Shown: positions 42,481 through 53,915 of the stretch, piece after piece | How positions within the stretch are numbered: the stretch's first letter is position 1 | Layout: each line of letters opens with the position of its first letter | Assembly (NCBI GenBank): GCA_030248215.1 | Contig: JASANG010000437.1 | Coordinates: 45,385-109,384, forward strand | Direction: 5' to 3' | Source of the DNA: Enoplolaimus lenunculus | Lineage: Eukaryota; Nematoda; Enoplea; Enoplida; Thoracostomopsidae | Length of the DNA: 64,000 bases | Made by a program: the position numbers and the translations under genes | The notes under the pieces: model-generated | Database searches by the model: none | Told to the model about the DNA's origin: nothing | What the model saw: only the letters and a program-made list of their open reading frames with translations

Positions 42481-44010
42481 ATATCCTGTGATTTCACGGT
42501 CAGATCATTATTTTAACACTGAGCGACAAACTAAATTCCCGGCTAGTATCCTTAACATCTAACTGCTGCAAAATTATTCAATCCATTGTCAACGGGGAGT
42601 TACTACGATACCTGGTTTCAAATAATTGAATATCAAACAATAAACATGGGTTTCTGGCAAAGCACTTAACTTGTACCCAACATTTACAATGTTTTGATGA
42701 CTGGTCTGTATCAAGAAAATTCAATCGACGTTGTTTATATTGATTTTGCTAACGCATATGTTACCGTTCCGTGTAAAATATGATACAGGAGCTCGCCTCT
42801 TCTGGTGTAAATAACTGTTTAAAACGTTGCATCGAACGAGTTTTAACAGATAAAAAGTTTTGTAACAAAGTTAACGGCTTATGATCAAACTATCGCTCTT
42901 TCTTTTGTGTGTTATTATTGTTCTATATCAATGATATTTTTGTTGACTTGCATAATGTTAATTATAAAATTTTTTCCGGTGATGTCAAAATTGATGTTCA
43001 TAATCTAAAGATACTTAATCAATACTCCATATCGTTACAAAATGCTCTCGCTTTTATATCGAACGGTTGGCAAAAAGTGGCAACTTACGGTCTCGGCTCC
43101 CAAAATGCAAAGTATTACAAATAGGAAAATCTTTGAACAAAACGAGCTACTTTTTAAATGACGGAAACAACCCTCTAGAAAATTAATGTAAAAAATTGAC
43201 GTTCATGTATTCAAGATTTCAAAAGTACAGCCACCGCAGCACTATTTCCAAGCGAGCTCATCAAACTATTAACATTCGATTTCGGTTTTTTTAACTACAG
43301 ATACGAAGGTCCTGTTAAAATCAGACCTAACATACGTCCAAACACTTCTCGTCGGATAGGAATTCGAGTTTGGTCACCATGCTATCTTCGAAACAAAAAT
43401 TCAGTTGAACAGGTTCAATGACAATTTACCCGTCGTCTGTTTCGAAGACTCTGTTGGCAGCCGGTCCCCTTTAACGGACGACTTATTATACTAAATATAG
43501 AATTTCTTGAACTGTGCAGATTACATTCTGATGGTACATTAGGAATTGAATGCGAAAACTGATGCATGTTCAGAGTTAATTAAGTTATCTAATGTCTTTC
43601 AAAGCAGGGGCCATCCAATGACACTCGAAAAAAAAGAAAATTTCGAACAAATTTTCTGAAGCACTCATTTTCCGTTCGAGTAGTATACTGCGGCAGCACG
43701 GAGCATAGGATCATATAAATTTCTATTGAAACAAGTATACCTAAAAGCATGAATATATCATGATTGAAACTGGGAACTTGTCGTGTGTGGAAACCTCTTC
43801 TCTGCAGTACTCCTCTGTGCATCCCTATAGATACCGAACTTTTTGTAATAAAACTAACTGTGGATTTATTCAATTTAGGAATAAGTAGGAATGTACTCTT
43901 TCTAGCTTTACCTTTTATTATATTCGAACGTATTTCACACCTTCAATGACTAAGATAACTTGGATTTAACGTTTGTATTAAATGCGTACTTTCTCATGCT
44001 TTAGATCCAA
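42480..44010 (+). mobile_element. Decayed CR1/Jockey-like LINE fragment
   Basis: Broken frames carry RT remnants: a TSNCCKIIESIVNGELLRYL-like start near 42555, HGFLAKHLTCTQHLQCFDDW near 42645, SIDVVYIDFANAYVTVP (42722 on), LLFYINDIFVDLHNVNYKIF near 42910, then a C-terminal VWSPCYLRNKNSVEQVQ-like and RLFRRLCWQPVPFNGRL-like segment near 43370-43480. The expected YADD is damaged (FSGDVK). Several stops and frame changes, so long inactive. Same strand as, and directly upstream of, receptor copy 2. Confidence 0.7.
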
Positions 44011-44109
44011 ATAAAGTTATTGTATTCTTAATCGGTTGCCTTCGCCAACCATCTACGCATTATCTGAAATTACTATTAGCAACTAAGCTTTCGCAGAAAT
44101 TATAAAATA

Positions 44110-46328
44110 ATGACAAAACCTGTTCAAATCCGTGTCGTAGGAATTCCAATGCCTCCGTACGTCGAAGAGTGTTTTTTCAAAACCACGACTGCTGAACAAG
44201 TTGGCCCTTTCGAATGTACGCATCCTGGTATAAGTATAATATATTTGAGAATTATGTTCAAATTAGCTTTCGGAATATTCAAAATTGTTCCTGTTCGGCT
44301 ACAGTCACTTAGATCAGGCTTATGTTTGAAGAATATAACCACCATTCATAACTTACTTGCGAACGCAGTATCAAATGAAGATGGTGATATCAGCGCAACA
44401 TCAGTGCGACCAGATGATGAAAATATTATCAAAAACAACAAGTACAAGCTTTTGAATCCAATCTCAGCAAGTAGACCAGCAGCATTAGTCCCGTCGCAAT
44501 ATTCGCTGATGTTTAACGATATGTGGTTTTTTATGCCTTTTGGTTTCGAAGTATGTTTTGGATTTGCAAACGTTCAAACAAACTAATTTCACATAAAGGT
44601 GTCAGCCCAAACCGAAATAACAGTTTGGCCTAAGATGTCTTTGGGCACAACTTGTAATGCTAGTCACATAGTTTTTTCAGTCAATATCACAAATTAACAG
44701 TTAAAGACATTGATTAAGGCATCGACGTTTGAGCAACAAATTCAGCTCATGTAATATAAGTCAGGGGCGGAACGTGTTTCTGCGGAACTGCAATAAAATT
44801 AAGTTACGCAATAGACTCGTTTTTTGCTTATGTTTACGCTAGGCTTAGGTGTAAGCCCATTCTCTTGCTAGGGCTTCAGCTTTCGCGTAGGAATATGCTT
44901 ATACTACTGTTACAGACGTTCTATGCATTGGCCTAAACTTCCATGCTATATTAGGTGTAAACCATTCTTACGCTAAGGCTTCAGTTTTGACTTAGGCTTA
45001 TTCTTTTTAGGCTTAGGCTTTAGGAATATGCTTATAGAATACAACTGTTGCGGTTCTTCTATGGGCCAATGTAAAGAACAGGAGCGGAACAGTATTATAA
45101 ACTTATTCCTAAGCCTAAGCCTAAGCCAAGCAAAAAATTCGTCTGAAGCTTAAAGCTTATTTCATTCTAGTCCCGCCGAAAAACGTTCTGCAACTGATCT
45201 TTGCATGGGCCCTTCTATGCATTGGCCAAAACTTCTATGCTGTATTAAAGTAGTTGCTGCGAGCGGTTCGAAATCAATTGTTCATGGTTCGAGTCTGCTT
45301 GGCGGATCAAAACATACTAGGTGGCTGAGGCAATCGTAGAAAAAAATTCATTTTATAAAATGTTAAAAAAATGATATCTGTATTTTCAGATATATGCATG
45401 CATTGTGGCTGTCTTGATGCTTTCGTATGTCATTTGGTTTCTTTTCGTTACTTCAAGTCGAAGGACTGTTGACTCATTTTTCGATATATTTTGGAACACA
45501 ATTCGTATCCTTTTAAGCCAAGGATACGAGTCAAATATACATCAGCATAAGGCGGAAAGATACGTCTCGACGATTTTATACTTTACGAATTTTGTCATTG
45601 TTACATTGTTTTCGTCTCAAGTTCTTCGACTGGTGCTCATACAACAAGTTGTAGATCCGAATACTTTTTCAGCCGATCAAATTTGTTCACTGATTGACAG
45701 AACTGCGAGCCGCAATGTATGGAAATTACTTCTTCCTTGCATTGATGACACTATTGCTGGATGTAAACAATTCTGGAGGAAACGTCTTCCATTTGTCATT
45801 GGCAAAACGCTCTCGAGGCAAAGTTGCTTCAGTTTAAAAGAGTTCAATCGATATGAATATATTCGTTTGCCCAAAAATTCTACACTAAATGATGTTATTT
45901 CAGCAATTCGAAACAAGCTGCAAAGCGTTAGTGCCAAAATTTTTGTTTATTTTCACACCGTTGAAACTGTTCAACATATTTTGAATACTCCTGCGGTTGG
46001 CGGTTACACTGCGGTTCCTTTAAAGGCAAATGACATCACACAGCGGTTAACATCTTCGTACGTTGTACCTTCGTCATCTCCGTGGCTAAATGTATTCAAC
46101 GCGGCGATTGCTGATATACAATTAGCTGATTTTGAAGATTGGGCAGCAAAATATGTGGCAAAACGAGATAATTATCTGAACCCAAATGTCGTCAACAGTC
46201 ATTTAATGGTCGAATCAATTGCTTTTACTCAACTAAAAAGTCTTTTTTGGACTCTTAAAATATTGTACTCTATAGCGGCGCTCTATCAACTTGTTGAATA
46301 TGTTTTATTTTCAGTGAACTTTACCTAA
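44110..46328 (+). CDS. Ionotropic-glutamate-receptor-like (IR-like) channel, copy 2
   Basis: Two exons, 44110-44550 and 45390-46328 (441 + 939 nt, GT-AG, phase 0), 459 aa: exactly the layout and length of the copy at 28669-31380. S1-like part: IRVVGIPMPPYVEECFF, HPGISIIYLRIMFKLAFG, AALVPSQYSLMFNDMWFFMP. M1 ACIVAVLMLSYVIWFLFV; pore-like FDIFWNTIRILLSQG; M3 YFTNFVIVTLFSSQVLRLVL; S2 with DPNTFSADQICSLIDRTA, SSSPWLNVFNAAIADIQ and DFEDWAAKYV; M4 LYSIAALYQLVEYVLF. The pattern 'SSSPW.N.F..AI' near the end of S2 corresponds to the KGSP..-type segment of ionotropic glutamate receptors. The frame is fully open. Likely a plasma-membrane ligand-gated channel, ligand unknown. A tandem duplicate now separated by about 13 kb of mobile elements. 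Confidence 0.72.
44761..45235. mobile_element. Cluster of CCTAAG/TTAGGC MITE-like copies in receptor-2 intron
   Basis: At least three consecutive pieces: 44761-44942, about 44943-45062 and 45063-45235, alternating orientation, with ends such as 'gttctatgcattggcc' and 'ggccaatgtaaagaacaggagcgg' abutting. Inner runs of CCTAAG/TTAGGC occur in each. Confidence 0.65.
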
Positions 46329-46427
46329 CAAGTTACTGTTGCATATATTTGAAGTAGCAGATAACGTTTTATGTACCATTTTGTTGATTAAACAAATCTA
46401 GCGGGGTCTTTTCTGTTATGCCCAACT

Positions 46428-46704
46428 CGCGTTTGCCCAAAAATTGTTGATTTAAATATTTTGTATATTTGGGCTTCTCATGACCCCCCTATCATTTCAC
46501 GCCTAAATTTGGATTCTTGAAAAACTCGATTTTTAAGGGCCTAGGTCAGCTCTTGGGACACAAAACAATTTTCAAAAAGTTAGACAATTTATATACCATT
46601 GGACGCAGCGTGCGAAACTGAGAGGCGTGGAATGATTAGGTGAGGTTATGAGAAGATCAAATATGCAAAAATTTTCAAAATCGAATCACGTTTGGGCAAA
46701 CGCG
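46428..46704. mobile_element. 277-bp MITE with CGCGTTTGCCCAAA ends
   Basis: Perfect 14-bp inverted ends, CGCGTTTGCCCAAA at 46428 and TTTGGGCAAACGCG ending at 46704. An inner inverted pair is 'gggcttctcatga' / 'tatgagaagatc'. Non-coding. It lies about 100 bp after the stop of receptor copy 2. Target-site duplication is not clear. Confidence 0.75.
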
Positions 46705-47142
46705 GGCTGGGGTGGCGGATAACCAAAAAACCAATCTAATGGATCATCCAGAAACGACGCACAAAAAAGCCCCCCAGGGGGGACAAACCAAAAGGAGACA
46801 CCAACAACCCCGACCACAAACACCAAATAACGAACCATAAGACGTGTGAAAACAAGTTGTTAACGCAAAAATTTTACGTTCAACACCCGTTGCAGTGTGC
46901 TAAAGCTTCAAAACTTTGTGCTTCTTCATTTTATATTAATACGAATGTTTTAGTAAAAATACAGCTCAATCCCATGGTACACAACTGATAGTTATAGCAC
47001 AACTTTGTGTGTCTCAGAGATTTACGTGCATGCTGTAACGATGCTCCAAGTGTACTATTTCCAGACGAGTACTGGGACGCAAGAATTGCGCACGAGGGAA
47101 GCGTTAAACACACTAACGTTTGAGCTGTGCACTAGTGTAAAA

Positions 47143-47210
47143 CGTGCTCAGCACGACTGTGTTAGCACGAGTGTTACCGTGCTCAGCACGAGTGCGTTAG
47201 CACGAGTTAT
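47143..47210. repeat. Short tandem GTGCTCAGCACGA / GTTAGCACGAGTG repeat
   Basis: Two units of about 34 bp, each made of a GTGCTCAGCAC palindrome and a TTAGCACGAG block. Seen directly. Confidence 0.6.
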
Positions 47211-48664
47211 ACAAAACTTTTGCATGGGTGTACTGCTCAAAGTTGATGCATCGAAAAAAGCTTCAAGTGCTATATTCTCGAGTCTTAGCAAAACAAAGCA
47301 ACAAATTTTCACCAAGATTTTTTCATTTTTCTTTTTTCCAATTGGGTTACTGCCAGAACAATTTTCAACGCTGCATTGATATTTTCGGAAGCGTGAGAAC
47401 GATCATCACGCGACAAATTTTTGGCTTTGCTGCAACTTTCATAGTTATCGTGCGAAGACTACGTTAGTTGTAATCTGTTTACATTGAGAAATTGGGCGGG
47501 TATGCAAAATTTCAAAAAAGCTATAACGCTGGTGTGGTTTGTATTTAAACCTTAAAATTTTGTTTAATATCCGCTTTTGCGTGCCCCTCTCGTCTATAGC
47601 AGTTTGGAACACGTAAGGCACTATGAACCATGCCTCAATTGCCGAGAACGGTTGTAACACGGTGGTTGTAGTACATCTCGTAATGCGTACAAGGTGTCCT
47701 TAACGCAAAATGCTATAGAAACCAATCACAACTTGCAGGTTGTTAACCGTAGCGTTAAGCGCGTAATAGTGCCTGTACAAGAGGTTTGAGACGGCCTAGA
47801 GCCCGTCTCATTTAAATGCCCTTTGTTGCAAAGGTATCTGATTCAGAAGTTTTGGTATTTTTAGAATCCGTAATACCCGATCAAATTGTATTTGTATAAA
47901 ATTCTAGCATAGCTAAACTAGAATCAAAACTTATTCTTACCAGTTTTCGTGAAAAATGAAATTAAATGATTTTGATTCTGAAAGTACCCCCTGTTATTAC
48001 CTCAGTGTTCCCCACGGATTTTACAAATCCTATTTTTGACTTGCTAGTAAGAAATTTTGGGATAATTTGCATGACAATATGATATCTTGCTTAATAAGTA
48101 ATGTGTAAAGAAACCATGTGCTGTTTTTACAAAGCTGGTGGTTTTATCGAAACTTATGAAAGGATCAGAGAGACAGCGTGCATATATAACCTATGTAAGT
48201 CAGCTTTTACTATACAAATAACGTTAATGAGTAATTACTGCTGAATTTTAATATATGCAAAAAAAATTTATTCTAGATCTCTTTTAAAAGTACTGTTTTT
48301 CGGGTATCTGGTTCAAAATTATTGAAATTTCTAGGATCTTTAATATCCGGTCAAGTGGCATTTGTTCAAGATTCAAGAATTACGATTTACAGTAAAAAAT
48401 GGAGTTCGCAATTTTGATCTTGAGGAATAGTACCCCCGATTTTAGTCCGCTTTTCCCCTGGATTTTTGAAATCCGAAATTTTGACTTCCATGTAGAAGTT
48501 TTGAAATACTAATTTTCGACTTCCATGTAAAAGATGTCTGGCTTTTGCATGTATACTACATATTAAGTAAGCAAATTGTAAATATGATAGTCCACGCATA
48601 CATAGAAGTACATTTACTACTAGAGTGGCGTTATATATTAAAACGACACAGCAAAATAATAATT

Positions 48665-48760
48665 TCAGTAGCCGCTGTGGCTCAGTGGGTTATAAGAATG
48701 TCTGATTTAGTCAGTTATGGGTCATGCAGTAGGGAATCGATACCTACTCAGGGATAACAG
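48665..48760 (+). repeat. tRNA-like SINE candidate
   Basis: A clear A-box-like TGGCTCAGTGGGTT (about 48679-48692) is followed some 50 nt later by an imperfect B box, GGAATCGATACC (about 48732-48743). A full cloverleaf is not evident. Possibly a SINE head; only one copy was noticed in the window. Confidence 0.3.
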
Positions 48761-49567
48761 TTAAGGAAAGCGACGGTAATTTTCAGAGTTCCCAGTTTTT
48801 TTATGAACGTTATTCAGTTGAATAGTGTAAACTTTCAACTAGTTTTAAATGTTTCAGAAAAACGACTTTTTTATATTTTTGCATGTTTAGTAAATAAATA
48901 TTGGCTTTGGTTTTTTTCAATTGTGCGGTGTTATGGTCTGAATTATAGCTTGCAAAGTAAATCTGCATCAGTAGTAAAACAAAATTATTAGATTCCTGAT
49001 TTTCGCAATTATCTTCCGCGTATAGAATCACAGCTACATGTAGTGCAGAAGCAGGACAGGGTGTGGGCTTCCCCATATTTAATGGTGTTACAAGGGTTAT
49101 CGGCGCGGGATCTGAGATTGTTCGAGTTCTCCCCCGGTTTCTCTTTGTCAGTTGTGTGAATGGTTCATTTCGGGTTTGTTAAAGTATGACTTAAAAAATT
49201 GGGGAGCGAGAAATTTCTTTGATTATAAAGAGCCTGAGCAAAACCAGCGACATGCTTGGCGCGTTTCAAACCTGCGTTGATTTTTGTTTGAACTGATTAA
49301 GGTGCGGGTCGTCCCTATTCGGGAGGTGGTCCCGTTATTGAGCGACACGAGAATGGCCTTTCCGGTTTAGATTACGTAGTACTATCTACCTCTTGTTCCT
49401 TAATAATTGGGTTTATAAAATAAAGTTTGAGGCACGTGTTCAACAGCGTCTTTGTAAAAAATGTAACCATAATTTAACTTTGTAGCATAGTCACATTTTA
49501 AGAAATTATTTCGATTAAACGAAATAGATATTTGAAATGCTTTCTGTACGTGGTTTTATATTCGCCT

Positions 49568-50232
49568 CTATCGTAAGTTATTTGCACTAAAGGCTTCATC
49601 GTAGTCTTCAGGCTGATTACGTTTGTTATATTCTTCGGTTGCGCGGGCGGCCATATTAATTTGTCTTCCTGCAAAAGTTTAATGAATATTGTATTGTAAA
49701 CAAAACATCGTGTTCAACATCTGTTTTAAAAACCGATCAGTGTTTTACACTATAGTATTAACTCTTTCTCACATGAATGTGTTCAACTGAATCAAAGGAA
49801 TGCATTCAAGATAGGATTCAAATGTGTACGTTTTGATGTCGGACGCCTCTTTTGCATACTAATACTCGACTGTAATCTCGCCTACCCATGCTCAACTCTA
49901 TGTGATAATGGGTAAAAAAAGCGTAGCATACTATCGGACATATTTCCGCGAAACAGTTGGGCATACACTGGTTCGCAACCGGTTAAACTTTGTTACTTAC
50001 TATTATTTAATGATTCACGCACAATTCGAATATCCATCTGGTTTATAGTAAAATCTGCATGTTCAATAATCGTTGCATGCTTTGCTTGATCATAGTCACA
50101 GATGAGCAATTGCAGCATTGCAGGTTGGTTGCTGTGCAGTAGACCTCTGATCAACGGAACCAACAAATGATCACCGAGTGACATTATCAAGTTTAGCAAC
50201 AAATCGTTTTTGTCACTTGTCCAAACGCATTC
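49568..50232 (-). CDS. Last two exons of an unrecognised gene
   Basis: Minus-strand exons 50232-50001 and 49668-49568 with good GT-AG sites and a phase-1 join; stop at 49568-49570. The encoded C-terminus is about 111 aa: ECVWTSDKNDLLLNLIMSLG, DHLLVPLIRGLLHSNQPAM, LQLLICDYDQAKHATIIEH, ADFTINQMDIRIVRESLNN, then RRQINMAARATEEYNKRNQ and PEDYDEAFSANNLR. The first part is amphipathic-helical, like a repeat-rich scaffold protein; the tail is charged. No signal peptide or membrane segment is in this part. I do not recognise the family. Upstream exons should lie to the right (beyond 50.3 kb), but none could be supported among the repeats there. Confidence 0.6.
49760..49915. repeat. Diverged end of the tRNA-like TIR unit
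   Basis: Starts 'aactctttctcacatgaatg' like the unit end, followed by 'aggattcaaatgtgta' and 'gacgcctcttttgcatac' which echo the B box and anticodon region in minus orientation. Strongly diverged. Confidence 0.35.
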
Positions 50233-50299
50233 CTAAAATTGAAAAAATTTCGTTCGCAGTTTCGTCAGCTAAAGTTACCATCTGTTTATATTGGTTGTA

Positions 50300-51885
50300 A
50301 CTAGACATCCGTCTACCGTTTCCGGTAAAAATCGTATTCTGTATCGATTGTATAAAATCACAGAAAATTCGTGTATAATTTAAACACATATATGATTGAA
50401 CTTGTTGTTTTCGTCATTCTACTGTTGTTAACAAAGCGAGATCAACTGCGTTTGTAAATTGTTGAAATATATTCAGTCCATAAACGGTTAACAGGCGAAA
50501 AATTGTATACGTCATAGGTATGGGCATATATTGAAACATTCGTTAAAATGTATATCTAATACACGTCTTCTGTTCCTAATTTTACTCCAGTGTCATCACG
50601 TCCACTAGTTTCCACGTTTCTAGTAAAGTTCTCTCTGTCAATATTACTTTTTGGGGCGTAACAGTAGATTAAGCGTATTCCTAAGCCTAAACCTAAAGTC
50701 TAAAGCGTTGCAAACATGTGTTCCTAAGTCTAAGCGTAGGCAAAAAATGTAATCTAGAATCTAAACTTACTCTTTTATAGACCCATCAGAAACCTGGACG
50801 CCTCTTAAAGTAACATGGGCAGTTCGCTCAATAGAGCAAGTAAGCACACCTAATTTAAAAGTATCTAAATCGTTTTTAATCTATAATTAGGCTTAGGTTT
50901 ACGCGTAGGTTTAAACCAAGATTAGGCGAACTAGGCAGGCCCCTCCTTGTCATCATGGGGTTTTTGTAAACTGTGTAGGCAGTCAGCTTTAGTTAGCATT
51001 TTAACTAACGATGTGTTGTATTTACGGCGCAAAAGGTTTATAAAGACAATTTACTTCAGAAGTTTTCACGAGCTCCGGTTAAAACAAGAGTAAACTGAGT
51101 TCCATTTGGTTAACTTTTTGCGTTGTCCACTTTATTTTGTGCCAGCTGTGTACTAATTAGGAACGCCTTTTTCCATCTATGCGATTATTTTAGAAAAAAT
51201 GGTAGCAATTTAAAATTGCATTTGAAAACTATTACAATTTCTCACTGCTACAGATTTTCAAAATTCGACAAGTAAATTGGTAAAGGCAATTGAAGTTCAT
51301 ATTTTGTCAGACGTATTCGCTTAATTTTTGCCATATTTCTTGTTGAATTTAGTGTTTGGTTTAGTTTGCTTTGTTGTTCGAATAATAGTAACGTTACATA
51401 AAGTCACAATTTAAATTGATAAATAATATTTGTTAGGATGCCGGCATCTGAATAAAAAAGTTACTACATTTTAATAGGTTGTAATTTTTTGTTTTGAATC
51501 TTGTGCTGTTGTGATATCAAGCTTTACTTTCTTTTGGTTTTAGGCTCCTAATACTTAACAGTTAACTTTATTCGCTACATTTTTTGAAAGTTTATGTGGC
51601 GTAATGCGAAGTTATAATTTTACTGTGAGTGCAAAGCCCAATTTATATTTGTATACGAGAAAGTCTTTTGAAGGATTTCCGAGATTTGGAAATCGATTAG
51701 AAATGATTTCTGCAGTTGAAATGTTGATTTGCACACAAAAGTTTATGTTCGTTTTGTAATCAAATTAATTGCATTTTTCATTCCGTGTTTTAGCAAACGG
51801 TTAAGCTGAAAGCATAACGGATACAATGCTATTCTGCTGCATTGTAAACCGATATCGATATACCAAGTCGTGGAGACAAGTACTG
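50300..51885. other. AT-rich, no gene supported
   Basis: Contains a CCGTTTCCGG fragment (50315), a CCTAAG element (50645-50822) and a further hexamer-like stretch (50885-50935). 50950-51885 shows no open frame, repeat or RNA gene that I can support. Confidence 0.4.
50645..50822. mobile_element. CCTAAG/TTAGGC MITE-like element copy
   Basis: 'ggggcgtaacagtagattaagcgtattcctaagcctaaac', 'gcaaaaaatgtaatctagaatctaaacttactctttta' and 'ctggacgcctcttaaagtaacatgggc'. Closely matches 58532-58735, forming a subfamily with different ends from 7615-7835. Confidence 0.6.
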
Positions 51886-51889
51886 CCAA

Positions 51890-52060
51890 ATTAGGGTTGC
51901 GCTATACTGTTTTGTTGACGTAAGCGCCGTGCGTCACCCGTTCGGCGCCGTCCGTCAGGTGCAGTCCGTCTCCCCCGTATGGCGTCGTCCGTCAGGTGCA
52001 GTTCGTCTACCCCGTATGGCGCCGTCCGTCAGGTGCAGTTCGTCTCCCCAGCGCATAAAA
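51890..52060. mobile_element. TTGCGCTATACT-ended element end with ~45-bp minisatellite
   Basis: Begins TTAGGGTTGCGCTATACTG, then GTTTTGTTGACG and GCGCCGTGCGTCACCCG, then about three units of 'gccgtccgtcaggtgcagttcgtctaccccgtatg'. The far end is replaced by a MITE-T fragment at 52064. Same family as 27985-28438 but with another minisatellite unit. Confidence 0.6.
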
Positions 52061-52063
52061 GTC

Positions 52064-52715
52064 TCCAGGACCAAATAAAGTTGAGTTAGAAAGTTTAAAG
52101 CGTCCTTCAGTTTTAAACCTTGCATTATCGCTCAAGCTATTGACACAAGACAAATAAATGAATAATTCATCGGATATTTGCAATACTAAATATATCAGTA
52201 ACGAAGGGTAGCAGAGGGCGGGTTAAAAATAAATAACAGCACGAAACCGAATAAGAAGGGGGTACCCTCTGGAGAGTCAAAATAAATATCAGTCCCCCTC
52301 TTATTAAGTATGCTTTAAAATTTCGAACTCAACGTTCTTGTAGTCATTTATGCACTGCAATTAGAGATAATTGACATTTATGGACTCTAATTAAGGCTTA
52401 GGGACTCGATACGCTTACGGACTGTTATTAGGGATACGGACTCCTATTGATTTATTGCTGAAAACGTTGCCCCACCTCTTATTACCCTCCTCTTATTCGA
52501 GTCACTACAGTACAATTTATATTAAGAAACTCAACATTTTGTGCTATTGGATCCTCGGTACAAAACAGTTGTCGTGCAATCGGACATCCACTGGGCAGCG
52601 CGTGTAAAGTGAAGAATTAGGCAGGATATACCACGTATATACCGATAAGTTTTATAAGATTCGAACCGCATTGTAAAAATAAACCGTCAAAACTTTAACA
52701 ACACAGTTTTTGTAA
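52064..52715. repeat. Two MITE-T pieces plus the duplicated flank
   Basis: 52064-52298 is a reverse left part ('ctccaggaccaaataaagttgag' to 'atcagtccccctcttatt'). 52299-52515 is a forward right half ending 'cttattcgagtcactacagtac'. 52516-52715 repeats the flank seen at 40949-41135. Non-coding. Confidence 0.7.
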
Positions 52716-52991
52716 GTTATCCATTGTGGTGCAGTACCAGATCTTCCTATGACAATTTTTGTGATTGCCATTAAAATGTTATGGCTAAAGTTAATACGTT
52801 CGCTAAACGTTTAGGTTTAGGTTTAGTATAAGAACCAGTCGTTATAGTTAGCATGTACCCTTTATTTCTTATTAACGTAGCATAATATATTTTTGGCGGA
52901 TCTGTGTATTTATTTATTTACGAATGCTGTAGATCATAAATGTTATGCAGTAGGGCGAATCTTCCTATTGGCTATATATGAAGTTAGCTTT

Positions 52992-53239
52992 TAACCCTTT
53001 CACTCATAGACTATACTACGAGCAAGTATAAAATACAAATAATATACGAGCAATACAGACGCTGGGAGCAGTGTTTATTACTTCTGATATATATGTCCAG
53101 TGCAAAATCTCCACAAGACGTGACAGTCCCCTCGGACTCTAGCGTCAAGATCCTGTAGCTCAGTGGTCTGCGTAAACACCTTTCTCTCGTGAGACTAGTG
53201 ATCGAATATTACCTAAAAATTCATGTAAGAAGGGGTTAA
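52992..53239 (+). repeat. tRNA-like TIR unit, diverged copy
   Basis: Ends TAACCCTTTCACTCAT (52992) and TTCATGTAAGAAGGGGTTAA (53239). Core: GTAGCTCAGTGGTCTGCG, an altered anticodon region, GTGATCGAATATT. Shares 'ccacaagacgtga' and 'ccctcgga..ctagcgtcaag' with the other copies; older than the array units. Confidence 0.6.
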
Positions 53240-53764
53240 CGAAATACTTCTCAGTTAGTATCTTTTGTCGTAGCCCAAGTCGTAATTCAGCACAATTCCG
53301 AATTGGGCTAGTCCAAAGCGGAATTGCGACTAGGGCTAACCCAATGCGGAATCGTCAGATAAATCTGTGTGTTTTATAATTGGTCACTTTATAGTTGTAA
53401 TCCTGCTTGATTCCGCTTTGCTCACGAAAACAAACTGGTAGGTAGCCAACAGGGTACAACAAAAATTAAAGTTTAGTTCGTAGAAACAATGCTGTAGCGA
53501 GAGTCTGTGCTTTGCCAGTAGTCCGTATGGAGGGACTCTGTATTGTCCTTACTCCCTTGGAGCGCTTTCAGGACAAAACTGGCTCTCTAAGTACAGGGTG
53601 TGCGTTGTCATCAGGCCCTCGTTATAGCATCGTTTTTTGATACTAGTCTTAAGGGGGTGGGTGGACAATATTTTACAACTATGCGCACATTATTACGTGA
53701 ATGATCCATACATGTTTTCAGGTGACCGTGTACGTTCACAGTCTTTATTGGGTTTCAATAAACA

Positions 53765-53915
53765 ACGCTGGAAAACCAGATAAAGATGCCGAGTGTTATT
53801 CTAGGGGAGTAACAGAATGTCTCAGTATTTTTCTATTACTCCTTAACCTAAGCCTATACTTCAGCGTAAAAATGGGTCTATAGCTAAGCCTAAGCCTAAG
53901 CGAAAATAATAGTCT
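53765..53915. repeat. CCTAAG hexamer element fragment
   Basis: 'attactccttaacctaagcctata', 'ctaagcctaagcctaagcgaaaataatagtc'. Partial copy within the 4.5-kb segment. Confidence 0.45.

Larger units (their letters stand above)
46705..49560. other. Gene-free stretch
   Basis: About 2.9 kb without a supported gene. It holds a short GCACGAGTG repeat (47143-47210), a tRNA-like SINE candidate (48665-48760), AT-rich blocks with a repeated 'gttttggtatttttagaatccgtaatacc'/'attgaaatttctaggatctttaatatcc' phrase (47850, 48320), and otherwise unique-looking sequence. Confidence 0.4.

Noticed and set aside
43589-43873. 94-codon minus-strand frame upstream of receptor copy 2
   Set aside because: Antisense to the decayed LINE 3' region; no conserved features.
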